Positions 30,223 to 38,363 are shown, counted from the stretch's first letter. The stretch: DNA of 64,000 nucleotides from Cereibacter azotoformans (GCA_017599285.1 JAGFXX010000001.1:1550001-1614000); one strand, 5' to 3'. The notes: generated by a model from the letters alone, not told the origin. Program-made: numbers and translations.

Positions 30223-30803
30223 TCGCCGATATCCTCTCCAGGCTCCGCGGGCAGCGTGAGGGCGCCGTGGGCGCTCTCGACGCCTTGGAAACCATGCGTG
30301 CCCAGATCGATGATGCCAAGGCCGAGATCCGGCGCATCGCGTCCGCCCCGCAACCGCTCGAAGACGCGATGGCCGCGTTCGACCGGTGGGCGGATCAGCA
30401 GGTCGTGGCTGCCATCGACGGGCTGCCGACCGGCCGGCTCCTCGATCCGATCGAAGCCCGCCGTGGGCTCACGCGTGAGGCCGTGCAAGTGGGTGGGCTG
30501 ACCCTCCTCCCGCCCGAGATCGACAACGTGCGTGGCGTCCTGCTCGCTTCCCCGACCGTCCGCGCGGAGATCCGCGCCGTGGTCGAGGGCCAGCTTCGCG
30601 ACCGGCTGAACGGCTTGGAGCCGATGGACCCGGAGACCCGCCGGAAGAAGCTGGGCCGTGCGCAGGCTGATCTGCTCGCGCTCGAGATGGCCGAGGAAAG
30701 CGCCATCCGCATGATGGAACGCGCCGGCTTGCCGGTGATGCGTCGGCCCGATGCCGATGCGCGGGCGCTGCTGGCGGCCGACGCCTCGCTGCCCGCGGCC
30801 TGA
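30219..30803 (+). CDS. Unknown 194-residue protein, element gene
   Basis: Starts MIADILSRLRGQREGAVGAL at an ATGA overlap with the coiled-coil gene. Helical N-terminus, then a mixed central part (GLTLLPPEIDNVRGVLLAS) and a helical C-terminus (RKKLGRAQADLLALEMAEES). No recognised family. The partner order (coiled coil, this protein, small gene, protease) may be a head-assembly module. Confidence 0.55.
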   Translation: MIADILSRLRGQREGAVGALDALETMRAQIDDAKAEIRRIASAPQPLEDAMAAFDRWADQQVVAAIDGLPTGRLLDPIEARRGLTREAVQVGGLTLLPPEIDNVRGVLLASPTVRAEIRAVVEGQLRDRLNGLEPMDPETRRKKLGRAQADLLALEMAEESAIRMMERAGLPVMRRPDADARALLAADASLPAA

Positions 30804-31089
30804 CATGAACACCCGCCCGGCTGTTAGTGGGTTTCTGGCCGGGCTGGGGCGGCGTGGGCAGGACTTCTTTCGTGGTCCGCAATCTGTCGCGTACGACACG
30901 ATGTCCCGTCGTCCCGCTGCCTGTCCCGCGTGTCCCTGCACGCGGGGCAGGTGGCAAAGATCACACCGCCCCCCCTTCAAGGGACCGTATGCTGCCCCCT
31001 CCAGGTGCGGCGTATCGACGGCCCGACTCTCGCCCGATTTCCGGAAGCGCAAATCGCAATTTTTCTTTGAAAGGTGGAACGTGGTTCCG

Positions 31090-31287
31090 ATGAATGACCG
31101 CATGGAAGAACATCATCGCGACCCGAGGGCGATCCGCGCCGAGTTGCAGGATCGCCAAGCGGCGACCCAGCCGGACCTTGCCGTGATTTTCGCCGCACGA
31201 CCGGCCGTCGCCGATCTCTGCCGGCATGCCGCCGCGCTGATGGCGCCCGACGGTCCCACCTTGCACCAGGAGGATCGCCATGACTGA
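31090..31287 (+). CDS. Small protein upstream of the prohead protease
   Basis: A 65-residue frame starting MNDRMEEHHRDPRAIRAEL and overlapping the protease start by 8 bases. A GTG nine bases earlier (31081) has a better ribosome site (AAAGGTGG) and could be the true start. The frame stays open back to an ATG at 30805, but the intervening 280 bases (30804-31080) read as noncoding sequence, with an AT-rich promoter-like patch near 31050-31070. No function recognised. Confidence 0.45.
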   Translation: MNDRMEEHHRDPRAIRAELQDRQAATQPDLAVIFAARPAVADLCRHAAALMAPDGPTLHQEDRHD

Positions 31288-32668
31288 ACCTGCCGTCACG
31301 CCGGCCCCGTCCGGCCCCTCGCTTCTGCACATCGCTGACCGGGTGCTGGGGCGCCCGCTTCTGATGCACCCCGGCAAGGTCGAGGTTCTGCTGCACGTCT
31401 TGGAGGGCCGCATCCCGCTCGGGGATGCAGCCCTCGCGCCGCTCTCGCCTGACGCCAGCCGGTTCACCGGGCAGATCAGCGCGTCCCGCACCTTCCGCGT
31501 TGAGGGCGGCGTCGGGATCGTGTCGATCGTCGGCAGCCTTGTGAACCGCGGCGCGTGGATCGGCGCGAGTTCGGGTCTGACCTCCTACGAGGGGCTGGCG
31601 AAGCAGCTGACCGACGCCGCGGCCGATCCCAAGGTCAAGGCCATCATGCTCGACCTGGATAGCCCCGGCGGCGAGGCCACTGGCATGTTTGCCCTGGCGG
31701 CGAAGGTGCGCGAGGTGGCGGCCGAGAAGCCCATCGTCGCCGTGGTCAACGACATGGCCGCCTCGGCCGCCTACGGGATCGCGTCGCAGGCGACCGAGAT
31801 CGTGGTCAGCCCGACCAGCATCGTCGGCAGCATCGGCGTGGTGCTGACCCACCTCGACCGGTCGGGCGAGTTGGCGTCGAAGGGCATCAAGCCGACCCTG
31901 ATCCATGCCGGCGCCCACAAGGTGGACGGCAATCCCTTTGGTCCGCTGTCCGACGCGGTGCGCGCCGACCTGCAGGCCGAGGTGGGCAAGTTCTACGACC
32001 AGTTCGTGGGCCTCGTCGCGCAGGGACGCGGCGGCAAGCTGTCTGCGGCCAAGGCCCGCGCCACTGAGGCGCGGACGTTCATCGGGCAGGAGGCCATCGA
32101 CCGCGGCCTTGCTGACCGCGTCTCGACCTTCGAGGCGGTTCTTGCGTCCTTGCAATCGCGACCCGCCGGACGAGGTGCCGCCGCCTCGAAGATCGCTCCC
32201 GCGACCACGGGCACCACACCGGCCGCCGTCGCGCCGGATGCCGATGTGCTGGCCACCGCGCGGGCTGAAGGCCACGCGGCTGGCCTGGCCGAGGGCAAGG
32301 CCCTGGGGGCCAAGGAAGCGGCAGAGCGCATCGGCGCCATTCTCGGCAGCGACGAGGCCAAGGCGAACGCGACGCTGGCCGCGCATCTGGCCTTCAAGAT
32401 CTCGTTCGGCCCGGAAGAGGCAGTTCATGCGCTGATCGCCGCCGGGCGTGCCGCTGCGCCGGCCGTCCCGAGCATAGCCGAACGGGCGGCCGGTCTGGCC
32501 GAGTTCGGCGCCCCGGATGATTTCACCGCGGGGCGCGGCCGGTCCTCGACCGATGAATCCTGGTCGAAGGCCGTGGCCGAGGCGAACCGCTCGATCGGCG
32601 CCGTGGGTCCGATGCCGACCGGGAATGAGCATCTGGCCGGCCTGCACGCCCGCGGCGGGATGCGGTGA
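31280..32668 (+). CDS. S49-family prohead protease with C-terminal scaffold-like tail
   Basis: A 462-residue protein. Residues about 65-270 form an S49 (SppA/lambda gpC-like) peptidase: LDLDSPGGEATGMFALA, then the nucleophile Ser162 in NDMAASAAYGIAS, VVSPTSIVGSIGVVLTHLD, and the base lysine around 201-204 (ELASKGIK). The C-terminal 180 residues are Ala-rich and helical (ARAEGHAAGLAEGKALGAKE), like the scaffold part of lambda gpC/Nu3. It would cleave capsid proteins during head maturation. Capsid and portal genes that should flank it are missing, which makes its target a question. Confidence 0.82.
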   Translation: MTEPAVTPAPSGPSLLHIADRVLGRPLLMHPGKVEVLLHVLEGRIPLGDAALAPLSPDASRFTGQISASRTFRVEGGVGIVSIVGSLVNRGAWIGASSGLTSYEGLAKQLTDAAADPKVKAIMLDLDSPGGEATGMFALAAKVREVAAEKPIVAVVNDMAASAAYGIASQATEIVVSPTSIVGSIGVVLTHLDRSGELASKGIKPTLIHAGAHKVDGNPFGPLSDAVRADLQAEVGKFYDQFVGLVAQGRGGKLSAAKARATEARTFIGQEAIDRGLADRVSTFEAVLASLQSRPAGRGAAASKIAPATTGTTPAAVAPDADVLATARAEGHAAGLAEGKALGAKEAAERIGAILGSDEAKANATLAAHLAFKISFGPEEAVHALIAAGRAAAPAVPSIAERAAGLAEFGAPDDFTAGRGRSSTDESWSKAVAEANRSIGAVGPMPTGNEHLAGLHARGGMR

Positions 32669-32672
32669 TCTG

Positions 32673-33182
32673 ATGCCCCGCGCCGGCAAACCCCGCGCAG
32701 ATGCGCCCCCACTGCCACCGGACGCTGTCCGACTGGCCGAGGCGGCCGAGGTCGTCGGCGTCGGTGCCGAGAGGCTGCGCCAACTGGCCCGTGAAGGAAG
32801 GTTTGAGATTCGGCGCGGGCAGGTCTCCCTCACGGCGGCCATCGGCGGGGTGATCGCCGCATTGCGCGAGCGGGCGAAGCGGGACACGAAGACCGCGAGC
32901 CTGTCGCGGGCGCAGGACGCGCGGGCCGAGCTGCTGGCCGCCCGCACCCAGCGTCGGCGCGAGCTGATGGTCGCCCGTGGCGATGCCGATCAGGCGATCC
33001 AGGAGCTTGGCCGCCGGGCGGTGGCGGCCCTCCGTCGCGTCCCTGTGGAGCGTGTCGCGGAGCCGTTGCGGGCTCCTGTGCTGGCTGAGGTCCACGAGGC
33101 CGAGCGCGCGATCAACTCGGCCGTGCGCAAAGCCAGGGCTGCGCTAGCGAATGGCGACTTCTCGGAGGTCACACCCCAATGA
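32673..33182 (+). CDS. Nu1-like small terminase or DNA-packaging protein
   Basis: A 169-residue protein: an N-terminal winged-helix-like segment (VRLAEAAEVVGVGAERLRQLAREG, RRGQVSLTAAIGG), then the charged helix typical of Nu1-type small terminases (SLSRAQDARAELLAARTQRRRELMVARGD). A second, similarly built protein is encoded at 33573. Small terminases recognise packaging sites and guide the large subunit. No large subunit gene is present in the element. Confidence 0.6.
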   Translation: MPRAGKPRADAPPLPPDAVRLAEAAEVVGVGAERLRQLAREGRFEIRRGQVSLTAAIGGVIAALRERAKRDTKTASLSRAQDARAELLAARTQRRRELMVARGDADQAIQELGRRAVAALRRVPVERVAEPLRAPVLAEVHEAERAINSAVRKARAALANGDFSEVTPQ

Positions 33183-33580
33183 ATAGCCTCGCCGTTGCTC
33201 TCCTCGATCGGCCGTTCCGCTATCGCGATGCCGCCAGGGCGCTGGCCGTCCCGCCCGCGCTGCTTGATCCTGCTGCTGATGCCGAAGGGCTGATCGAGTT
33301 CCGCCACGCCCTCCGGATCGCACTTGCGCATCATCGGCTGCGGGCCAACGCCGCGCGCGGCCGGAAGCCCGTCCGGGTGAAGCGGTCCACCTTCATGGGC
33401 CGGCTGCCCGCGGCCCGGCAGGCGCTGGGTGAAGAGATCTCGACCATCTTCGCGGATGCCGCCACGCGGGTCGCCGATCTACCGGCCGTCCACGAATGGG
33501 ATGTGGCGGCGCGGGATCGCGTGGCCACGTCGCTCCGCACGGCCTCGGCCCGCCGCCATGGGAGGCGCGCCGATGCCTGA
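33179..33580 (+). CDS. Unknown 133-residue protein between packaging genes
   Basis: Starts MNSLAVALLDRPFRYRDAARAL at an ATGA overlap with the previous gene. Helical and basic, with ARGRKPVRVKRSTFMGRLP in the middle and an Arg-rich tail. No known family. Overlaps both neighbours by 4 to 8 bases, so it is likely expressed together with the two Nu1-like proteins. Confidence 0.55.
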   Translation: MNSLAVALLDRPFRYRDAARALAVPPALLDPAADAEGLIEFRHALRIALAHHRLRANAARGRKPVRVKRSTFMGRLPAARQALGEEISTIFADAATRVADLPAVHEWDVAARDRVATSLRTASARRHGRRADA

Positions 33581-34037
33581 CCGCACCGTCACCCTGGCAG
33601 CCTTCCGGCACCTCGTGGGCGCCTCAAAAGCCGAGCTGGACGGGCTGATCTCGTCTGGCGTGCTACCCCAGCCCACAGGCCGGGATCGGCGCCTCCCGCT
33701 GCGAGAGGCGGCTCGGGCATACCTTGAGCATCTGCGCGCACACCTCGCGACGGCCAGGGCGGGCGCCTCAGCAAGCCGGGCGCAGGACGCTCGCGCTGAT
33801 GCCGCCGCTCTCGAGCTTGCCGTGGAGCAGCGGGAGCTCATCGACGCCGAGGATGCGCACGCTGCCCTTGATGCGGTCTGCGGCGTCGTCGCCACACAGT
33901 TCACGATGATCCCGGCGCGCGTGACCCGCGACCGGATCCAGCGCGAGACCCTGCGGCAGGACTTCTTTGACCTGCAATCAGACCTTGCCGCCGACCTTGC
34001 TGGCGAGCCCCCCATATCGGACAGGCCGAATCCATGA
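33573..34037 (+). CDS. Second Nu1-like DNA-packaging protein
   Basis: A 154-residue protein with the N-terminal HTH (VTLAAFRHLVGASKAELDGLI, GVLPQPTGRDRRLPLREAARA) and the Nu1-type helix SRAQDARADAAALELAVEQR, followed by VCGVVATQFTMIPARVTRD, which is very typical of phage Nu1-like small terminase subunits. GGGAGG lies upstream of the ATG. Two related small packaging genes within 1.4 kb is unusual. Confidence 0.7.
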   Translation: MPDRTVTLAAFRHLVGASKAELDGLISSGVLPQPTGRDRRLPLREAARAYLEHLRAHLATARAGASASRAQDARADAAALELAVEQRELIDAEDAHAALDAVCGVVATQFTMIPARVTRDRIQRETLRQDFFDLQSDLAADLAGEPPISDRPNP

Positions 34038-34267
34038 CCCCGACGACCTACGACAACGTGACCGTGAACGGCGACGGGATCACCCTGCCGCTGCTCATCT
34101 GGCGCCGGTTCAAGCGCCCGGTTCCCGGGGTGATCGAGGCGACCCTCGACGCGAACCCTGGCCTTGCGGCCCTCGGGCCGGTCCTGCCGATCGGAACGAA
34201 TCTCCGCATCCCGATCCCGACCCCCGAGGCCGAGAAGCGGCCTGCCGAACGCATTTCGCTCTGGTGA
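34034..34267 (+). CDS. Phage tail protein X (LysM-like)
   Basis: A 77-residue protein, MTPTTYDNVTVNGDGITLPL, ending IGTNLRIPIPTPEAEKRP. This is the compact LysM-like fold of P2-type tail protein X. It overlaps the previous gene by ATGA. It is the only recognisable tail gene left in the element. In P2-like phages tail X sits next to the head-completion and lysis genes. Confidence 0.75.
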   Translation: MTPTTYDNVTVNGDGITLPLLIWRRFKRPVPGVIEATLDANPGLAALGPVLPIGTNLRIPIPTPEAEKRPAERISLW

Positions 34268-34286
34268 TGTTAAGACACGCAGGGGC

Positions 34287-34319
34287 GGCCAGCCCTTCAG
34301 AAGAACCTGAGGCCTTTTT
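34287..34319 (+). terminator. Probable terminator ending the phage-like gene block
   Basis: GGCC ... TCAG, AAGAAC loop, CTGA then GGCC and five T residues, with a bulge in the 5' arm. It lies 20 bases after the tail X stop and would separate the packaging block from the TrkH gene. Confidence 0.45.
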
Positions 34320-34458
34320 GCCGCAAGATGTGATGCACGCGACGGCGACCGGCAGCTTACTTTTTTAGCGAGTACCCGCATTCCGTCAGCATGCCATCGT
34401 GCTCAGGAATGCTGCCAAGCTTGACAGTTGCCCAGCCTCCCTTCACCGCTTGCGCATC

Positions 34459-35907
34459 ATGCTCGATCTGCGCCCCGTCGGCTTTGTCATTGGACTTCTC
34501 GTGGCGGGTCTCGGCCTCGCGATGCTGTTGCCGAGCGGTCTTGATCTTCTACTCGAGGACAGCAACTGCTGGCAGCTTCTCAAGGCCGCACTCCTCACGA
34601 CTTTGGCCGGCACGATGGTTGCGCTTGCCTGTGCAAACTTTCCACAACGCGCGATCGGCATCCGTCAGGCCTTCGTCCTGACAGCCTCAGTCTGGTTCAT
34701 CCTTCCCGCGTTCGGCAGTCTGCCGCTAGTCTTCGGCAAGCCGGATCTGTCCTTCACGGATGCCATGTTCGAGGCGGTGTCGGGCATCACCACCACCGGC
34801 TCGACCGTCATAACTGGCCTTGATCAGCTTCCCGCCGGGACCAATCTGTGGCGCGGAATGCTGAACTGGCTTGGCGGTCTCGGCATCGCCTTTATCGCCA
34901 TGATCTTCCTGCCCGTCATGCGGGTTGGTGGCATGCAGTTCTTCCGCACCGAAGGCTTCGACACCATGGGCAAGGTTCTGCCCCGGGCAACCGACATCGC
35001 CCGGGCGTTGCTCGGCGTCTATGCCGGTCTTACACTCGCCTGCATCTCGGCCTACCTGCTGGTGGGAATGGAACCGCTCGACGCTGTGGTGAACGGGATG
35101 GCCACCATCGCCACAGGAGGCTTCTCCCCGGCCGACATGTCGTTCGGCAAGTACCCGGGCGCGGGAGAGTATGCCGGCATTGTATTCATGATCCTCGGCG
35201 CCATGCCCTACATCCGTCTCGTCCAGCTGGTCCACGGATCGACGCGCAACCTGCTCGCCGACAGCCAGATCAGGGCGATGCTGCGCTGGATGGCCTACGC
35301 CGTCGGCATCGTGACGCTCTGGCGGACAGCCACCTCCGATCAGGGGTTGGAGCCGGCGTTCCGCGAGTCAGCCTTCAATCTCGTCTCGATTTTCACCGGG
35401 ACCGGGTTCTTCTCGGGCAGCTTCGGCGGCTGGGGAGGCTTCTCCATGGTCGTGGCGTTCTGTGTCGGGATGATCGGCGGCTGCTCCTCGTCGAGTTCGG
35501 GAGCCTTGAGCGTCTTCCGGATTCAGGTCGTGCTGGAGGCAATACGCGTTCAGATCCAGAAAATCGGCCTACCGCATCGGGTGGCTGTAGTGCGCTACGA
35601 GAGTCGAGCCGTCCAAGATGACGTGATGAACGCGCTGATCCTTTACGTCACGGGCTACATCGTGGCGATAGGTGTGCTCAGCACGGCGATGACCATCACA
35701 GGCGTCGATGCCACTTCTGCCGTCTTCGGCATCTGGACCTCGATCGGCAACATCGGGTACGGCTACGGGCAGATGGTGGCTGCCACCGGCACATTCATCG
35801 ACTTCCCCGATGCTGCCAAGTGGCTCATGATCGTTGCGATGCTGATGGGACGGCTTGCGCTGCTGTCGTTGGTCGTGCTCGTCATACCGCGTTTCTGGAG
35901 AGGCTGA
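34459..35907 (+). CDS. trkH: TrkH-type potassium uptake protein, element cargo
   Basis: A 482-residue membrane protein with the four selectivity-filter half-loops of TrkH/KtrB transporters: VSGITTTGSTVI, MATIATGGFSPAD, SIFTGTGFFSG and SIGNIGYGYGQ, and about ten membrane segments. An earlier in-frame GTG at 34399 would add 20 non-membrane residues; neither start has a strong ribosome site. It transports K+ with a TrkA-type regulator, which is not encoded here. It has its own upstream gap (34268-34458) and a slightly lower GC feel than its neighbours, so it is probably cargo. Confidence 0.88.
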   Translation: MLDLRPVGFVIGLLVAGLGLAMLLPSGLDLLLEDSNCWQLLKAALLTTLAGTMVALACANFPQRAIGIRQAFVLTASVWFILPAFGSLPLVFGKPDLSFTDAMFEAVSGITTTGSTVITGLDQLPAGTNLWRGMLNWLGGLGIAFIAMIFLPVMRVGGMQFFRTEGFDTMGKVLPRATDIARALLGVYAGLTLACISAYLLVGMEPLDAVVNGMATIATGGFSPADMSFGKYPGAGEYAGIVFMILGAMPYIRLVQLVHGSTRNLLADSQIRAMLRWMAYAVGIVTLWRTATSDQGLEPAFRESAFNLVSIFTGTGFFSGSFGGWGGFSMVVAFCVGMIGGCSSSSSGALSVFRIQVVLEAIRVQIQKIGLPHRVAVVRYESRAVQDDVMNALILYVTGYIVAIGVLSTAMTITGVDATSAVFGIWTSIGNIGYGYGQMVAATGTFIDFPDAAKWLMIVAMLMGRLALLSLVVLVIPRFWRG

Positions 35908-36330
35908 TGCGCCCATGATGCTCCGTCTGCCGTGCGGGAAGGGTCGGACGGCTCAGCGCTGGTGATCATGCTTCACAGCAACGAGGTGTAGCGAGGCGGG
36001 CGCGCGACAATCTGGATGCACACGCCGAACGGGTGGTCTGCATCAAGGCAGGCGGCCCCGGCTGGCAATCTCGGATGAACCGCGCCCTGCGGGAGGCGGC
36101 GGGCCTCTCCGGCTGACGGCGCGACGGGCAGATGGGGCCGGGCGCCCGGAGAACCCCATTTTCCGAGCCACCTGCGGGCGCTGGCCTCTGTGGCTACTAA
36201 GCCGCGGCACCCCCGCGCGCTAGCGCCCGTCCTGCGCCCTCTCCGTGTCTCCCGTGGCGTCAAGGTGTTTTCTTGCGGTAGGTTCGGCGCCGTGGCATGT
36301 CGGGAACATCCCCACATAGGAGTTGCGCCG
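35908..36330. other. Intergenic in element, holds an antitoxin fragment
   Basis: A 423-base stretch between TrkH and the DUF6362-like gene. Apart from the antitoxin remnant at 36010-36116, no gene is seen. Near 36240-36320 there is an AT-richer patch (GGTGTTTTCTTGCGG) that may be the promoter of the next gene. Confidence 0.5.
36010..36116 (+). pseudogene. C-terminal remnant of a CopG/BrnA-type antitoxin
   Basis: One frame reads DNLDAHAERVVCIKAGGPGW followed by QSRMNRALREAAGLSG and a TGA at 36114. GGPGWQ-R-N--LR is the ending of BrnA/CopG-type ribbon-helix-helix antitoxins. The frame has no proper start or upstream half, and no toxin gene is adjacent. It looks like what is left after a deletion beside TrkH. 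Confidence 0.45.
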
Positions 36331-36909
36331 ATGAACGCCCGGACGCCCGCCCTTGTCGCCCTTCTCGGTGCCGTCGCCGCAGATCTGCGCCTCGATCAGG
36401 TCAGGCGCCGGGCCGCGCCCATCGCGGCCCCGGCGCCGAAGGTCGAGCCCGAAGTCGGCTGGACGCCCGAGCTGGTCGAGCAGGCGCTTGTGGACGCGCT
36501 GACATGGGTCCGCAGCACGAGCGGATCAGCGGGGCCGAGGGGCTTCTCCCGCAGTCAGAGCCGCTTCGTCCGCGCACTCGGCTGGGAAGATGAATGGGGC
36601 GTGGTCGAGACGGCAAACGATGACGAGCCGCCGCAGATCCGCATTCAGGTCTCGGCCGCGCAGGTGACGTTCTACGAGACCGTGCTCGAGTGGCCGGCCC
36701 GCTACCTCTGTCCGGATAACGTCGGCAGCGCCCGCTGCGTCGGCCTGTGGGCGCGCTGCAAGGCCCGCAAGGCGAGCTTCGCCGCCGGGGCTGAGGCGCG
36801 CGGTCTGGCCAAGCGGCACGCCTACGCGCTGAAGGACCGCGGCCTGTCCATGATCGCCCAGGGCCTCGAGCGGGACCGGGTGCCTGTGCCCCAGCCCGTG
36901 GCCCTCTGA
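36331..36909 (+). CDS. DUF6362-like phage protein
   Basis: A 192-residue protein starting MNARTPALVALLGAVAADL, with AGGAG nine bases upstream of the ATG. The pattern GWTPELVEQALVDALTWVR, then VLEWPARYL, VGLWARCKARKASFA and YALKDRGLSMIAQGLERDRV, matches my memory of DUF6362, a family of phage and prophage proteins with a C-terminal DNA-binding-like helix pair. Function unknown. It is the first gene of the right-hand block after the TrkH cargo. Confidence 0.5.
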   Translation: MNARTPALVALLGAVAADLRLDQVRRRAAPIAAPAPKVEPEVGWTPELVEQALVDALTWVRSTSGSAGPRGFSRSQSRFVRALGWEDEWGVVETANDDEPPQIRIQVSAAQVTFYETVLEWPARYLCPDNVGSARCVGLWARCKARKASFAAGAEARGLAKRHAYALKDRGLSMIAQGLERDRVPVPQPVAL

Positions 36910-36992
36910 CCTCGTCTTTTGATGTTGCGCCCGATGGAACACCCGCCCCGCAACCGCAGTCCGGAAGTGGCGAAACCTGGGACTGGACCGAA

Positions 36993-37439
36993 ATGAACCG
37001 ACACGAGCGGCGGAAAGCTGGCAAGGGCAAGCAGGCGCAGGCACGGCCTGAATTCTACCAGATGATTGGAAAAGGAGGGGTGCCGCTCCTCCTCGATGTG
37101 CGCGCGATGCGGCGCTGGGCTCAGCAACACGCGGAGCTGGTGAGGGTGCCCGTCGACTTGGCCTACATCGAGCGGCTATTCAGGCGAGGCGCTATCACGG
37201 AAGATAGCCTCCTGAAGAAAGCCTCGACCGGTCGCCCGAAACCGATCCTTCTGTGCCGCGACATCAACGATGAAGGCGACGAGATCGTGGATGGGAACCA
37301 CACATATGCCGCCACGGCCGTTGCTTGGACAATCGCCCGGCGTCAGGGTTCTGCGCCGGCGGATGCCGTTCCATGGGCGAAAGGGTATCTGCTGGAACGA
37401 GAGCACTGGATCCGCTTCGTAGTGCCGCTGCCCGCCTGA
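36993..37439 (+). CDS. Unknown protein with ParB-like DGNH motif
   Basis: A 148-residue protein with a basic N-terminus (MNRHERRKAGKGKQAQARP). The central DEGDEIVDGNHTYAATAVAW resembles the DGxH motif of ParB/sulfiredoxin-fold proteins (usually DGHHR). No second domain is present. A true ParB-like fragment lies next to it on the other strand, but the two are not parts of one gene. Function unassigned. Confidence 0.5.
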   Translation: MNRHERRKAGKGKQAQARPEFYQMIGKGGVPLLLDVRAMRRWAQQHAELVRVPVDLAYIERLFRRGAITEDSLLKKASTGRPKPILLCRDINDEGDEIVDGNHTYAATAVAWTIARRQGSAPADAVPWAKGYLLEREHWIRFVVPLPA

Positions 37440-37855
37440 GCGCAACCGGAGCTCGGGCTTTCCCGCCCGGCGCTCGATCACCTCCACCTGCTCGGATGGC
37501 GTCGGGGCCTTGGCGGCTTCCAGAAGGACCGACTGCGGTGCCTTCGTCTTCTTCGCGGTGGCCTTCGCCTCGGGGCTCAGGCCGGCGATCTTCACCGCCT
37601 GCCGAAGGTTCGTCTCCGGCATCCCAATTTCACGGGCCGCGTGCTTGATGCCGCCGGGCTTGCGGCCCTCTGCCCTACTTCTGACGGAGAGTTTCGCGCG
37701 AACTTCGCGCGAAACGTCAGCACCGTCTTCGGCCTTCACCGGCCGCCGCGCCACGATCTCGACCCAGCGCGCCAGCAGCTCGGCCCGCTCGATCTCGCCC
37801 AGCTCGCGGCGGTGATCCAGCGCCTCAGGGGCGAGCCGCTTGCCGCGGCGGCGGG
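37440..37855 (-). pseudogene. ParB-like protein fragment (middle part only)
   Basis: On the minus strand one frame reads RLAPEALDHRRELGEIERAE, then LLARWVEIVARR and, after a variable stretch, GGIKHAAREIGMPETNLRQA, a ParB-type helix-turn-helix followed by VKIAGLSPEAKATAKK and LLEAAKAPTPSEQVEVIE. The N-terminal nuclease/CTPase-like half and the natural C-terminus are missing: upstream sequence is unrelated and downstream the frame runs antisense into the neighbouring gene. It is a remnant of a partition or ParB-like regulator. Confidence 0.55.
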
Positions 37856-37951
37856 TCGAGCTGTTCACGCTCCCGCCCAGCCCCGGCGCCCGAATCGCTC
37901 TGCGCCGTCCAGCGTCGGAAAAGATCCGACGCCTTGAGCTTTTCCGCATCA

Positions 37952-38041
37952 AATCCAACCGGCCCGGCCAGCAATCCAACCGCTTCGGCGCGCGCGGGGC
38001 AGATCGTTGGAAAATATCCGCCTAACCAGTTGGAAAATATC
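37952..38041. repeat. Operator-like array of CCAAC/GTTGG sites
   Basis: AATCCAACCG occurs at 37952-37961 and 37973-37982 (21 bases apart), and GTTGGAAAATATC at 38006-38018 and 38029-38041 (23 bases apart). CCAAC and GTTGG are complements, so the two pairs face each other on one DNA face roughly every two turns. The array lies upstream of the gene at 38109 and beside the ParB-like remnant; it may be an operator or a partition site. Confidence 0.55.
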
Positions 38042-38090
38042 GTTTCTTTACGAAATGCCGCGATGTGCTACCGTCTTCGCACTGGCAACA

Positions 38091-38102
38091 TGCTGATTGG
38101 AG
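38091..38102 (+). repeat. Leader motif copy 3 (before last element gene)
   Basis: TGCTGATTGGAG, identical to copies at 24936 and 26351. Its GGAG is the ribosome site of the gene starting at 38109. Confidence 0.65.
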
Positions 38103-38108
38103 AAGGCC

Positions 38109-38363
38109 ATGACCACGATCGAAACCATCCCCGCCTCTGACGCCCTCGCCGCTGCCGTGCATGGCATCATCCTGCACGACATGCTCGACACGCTCGGGCA
38201 GCACCCGGACCTGCCCATGGAGAGGGACGCCGTGAGGGACGCGCTCCTGGGCGCAGGCTTCGGCCAGCGGTCGGTGGATGCGCTGGCAGAGCGGGCGCTG
38301 GAGGAAGGGCGAGCGCTCCGGGCGCTCTGCGCCGTGGTCGAGCAAGGGGCCGGACGGGCCTGA
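38109..38363 (+). CDS. Small acidic helical protein at right end of element
   Basis: An 84-residue protein starting MTTIETIPASDALAAAVHGI, largely helical with a GAGFGQRSVDALAERALEEG segment resembling a short HTH or UBA-like bundle. The start was chosen for GGAG in the shared leader motif; an in-frame TTG four codons earlier is a weaker option. It sits 157 bases from attR, where excision or immunity factors are often found, but nothing in the sequence proves such a role. Confidence 0.55.
   Translation: MTTIETIPASDALAAAVHGIILHDMLDTLGQHPDLPMERDAVRDALLGAGFGQRSVDALAERALEEGRALRALCAVVEQGAGRA

Noticed and set aside
30805..31089. Extending the small gene before the prohead protease to an ATG at 30805
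   Set aside because: The added 95 residues are Arg/Pro/Cys-rich with no structure, and contain a promoter-like AT patch.
37176..37979. Full 267-residue leftward frame as an intact ParB-like gene
   Set aside because: Only the middle part looks like ParB; both ends are unrelated, and one end is antisense to an intact rightward gene.
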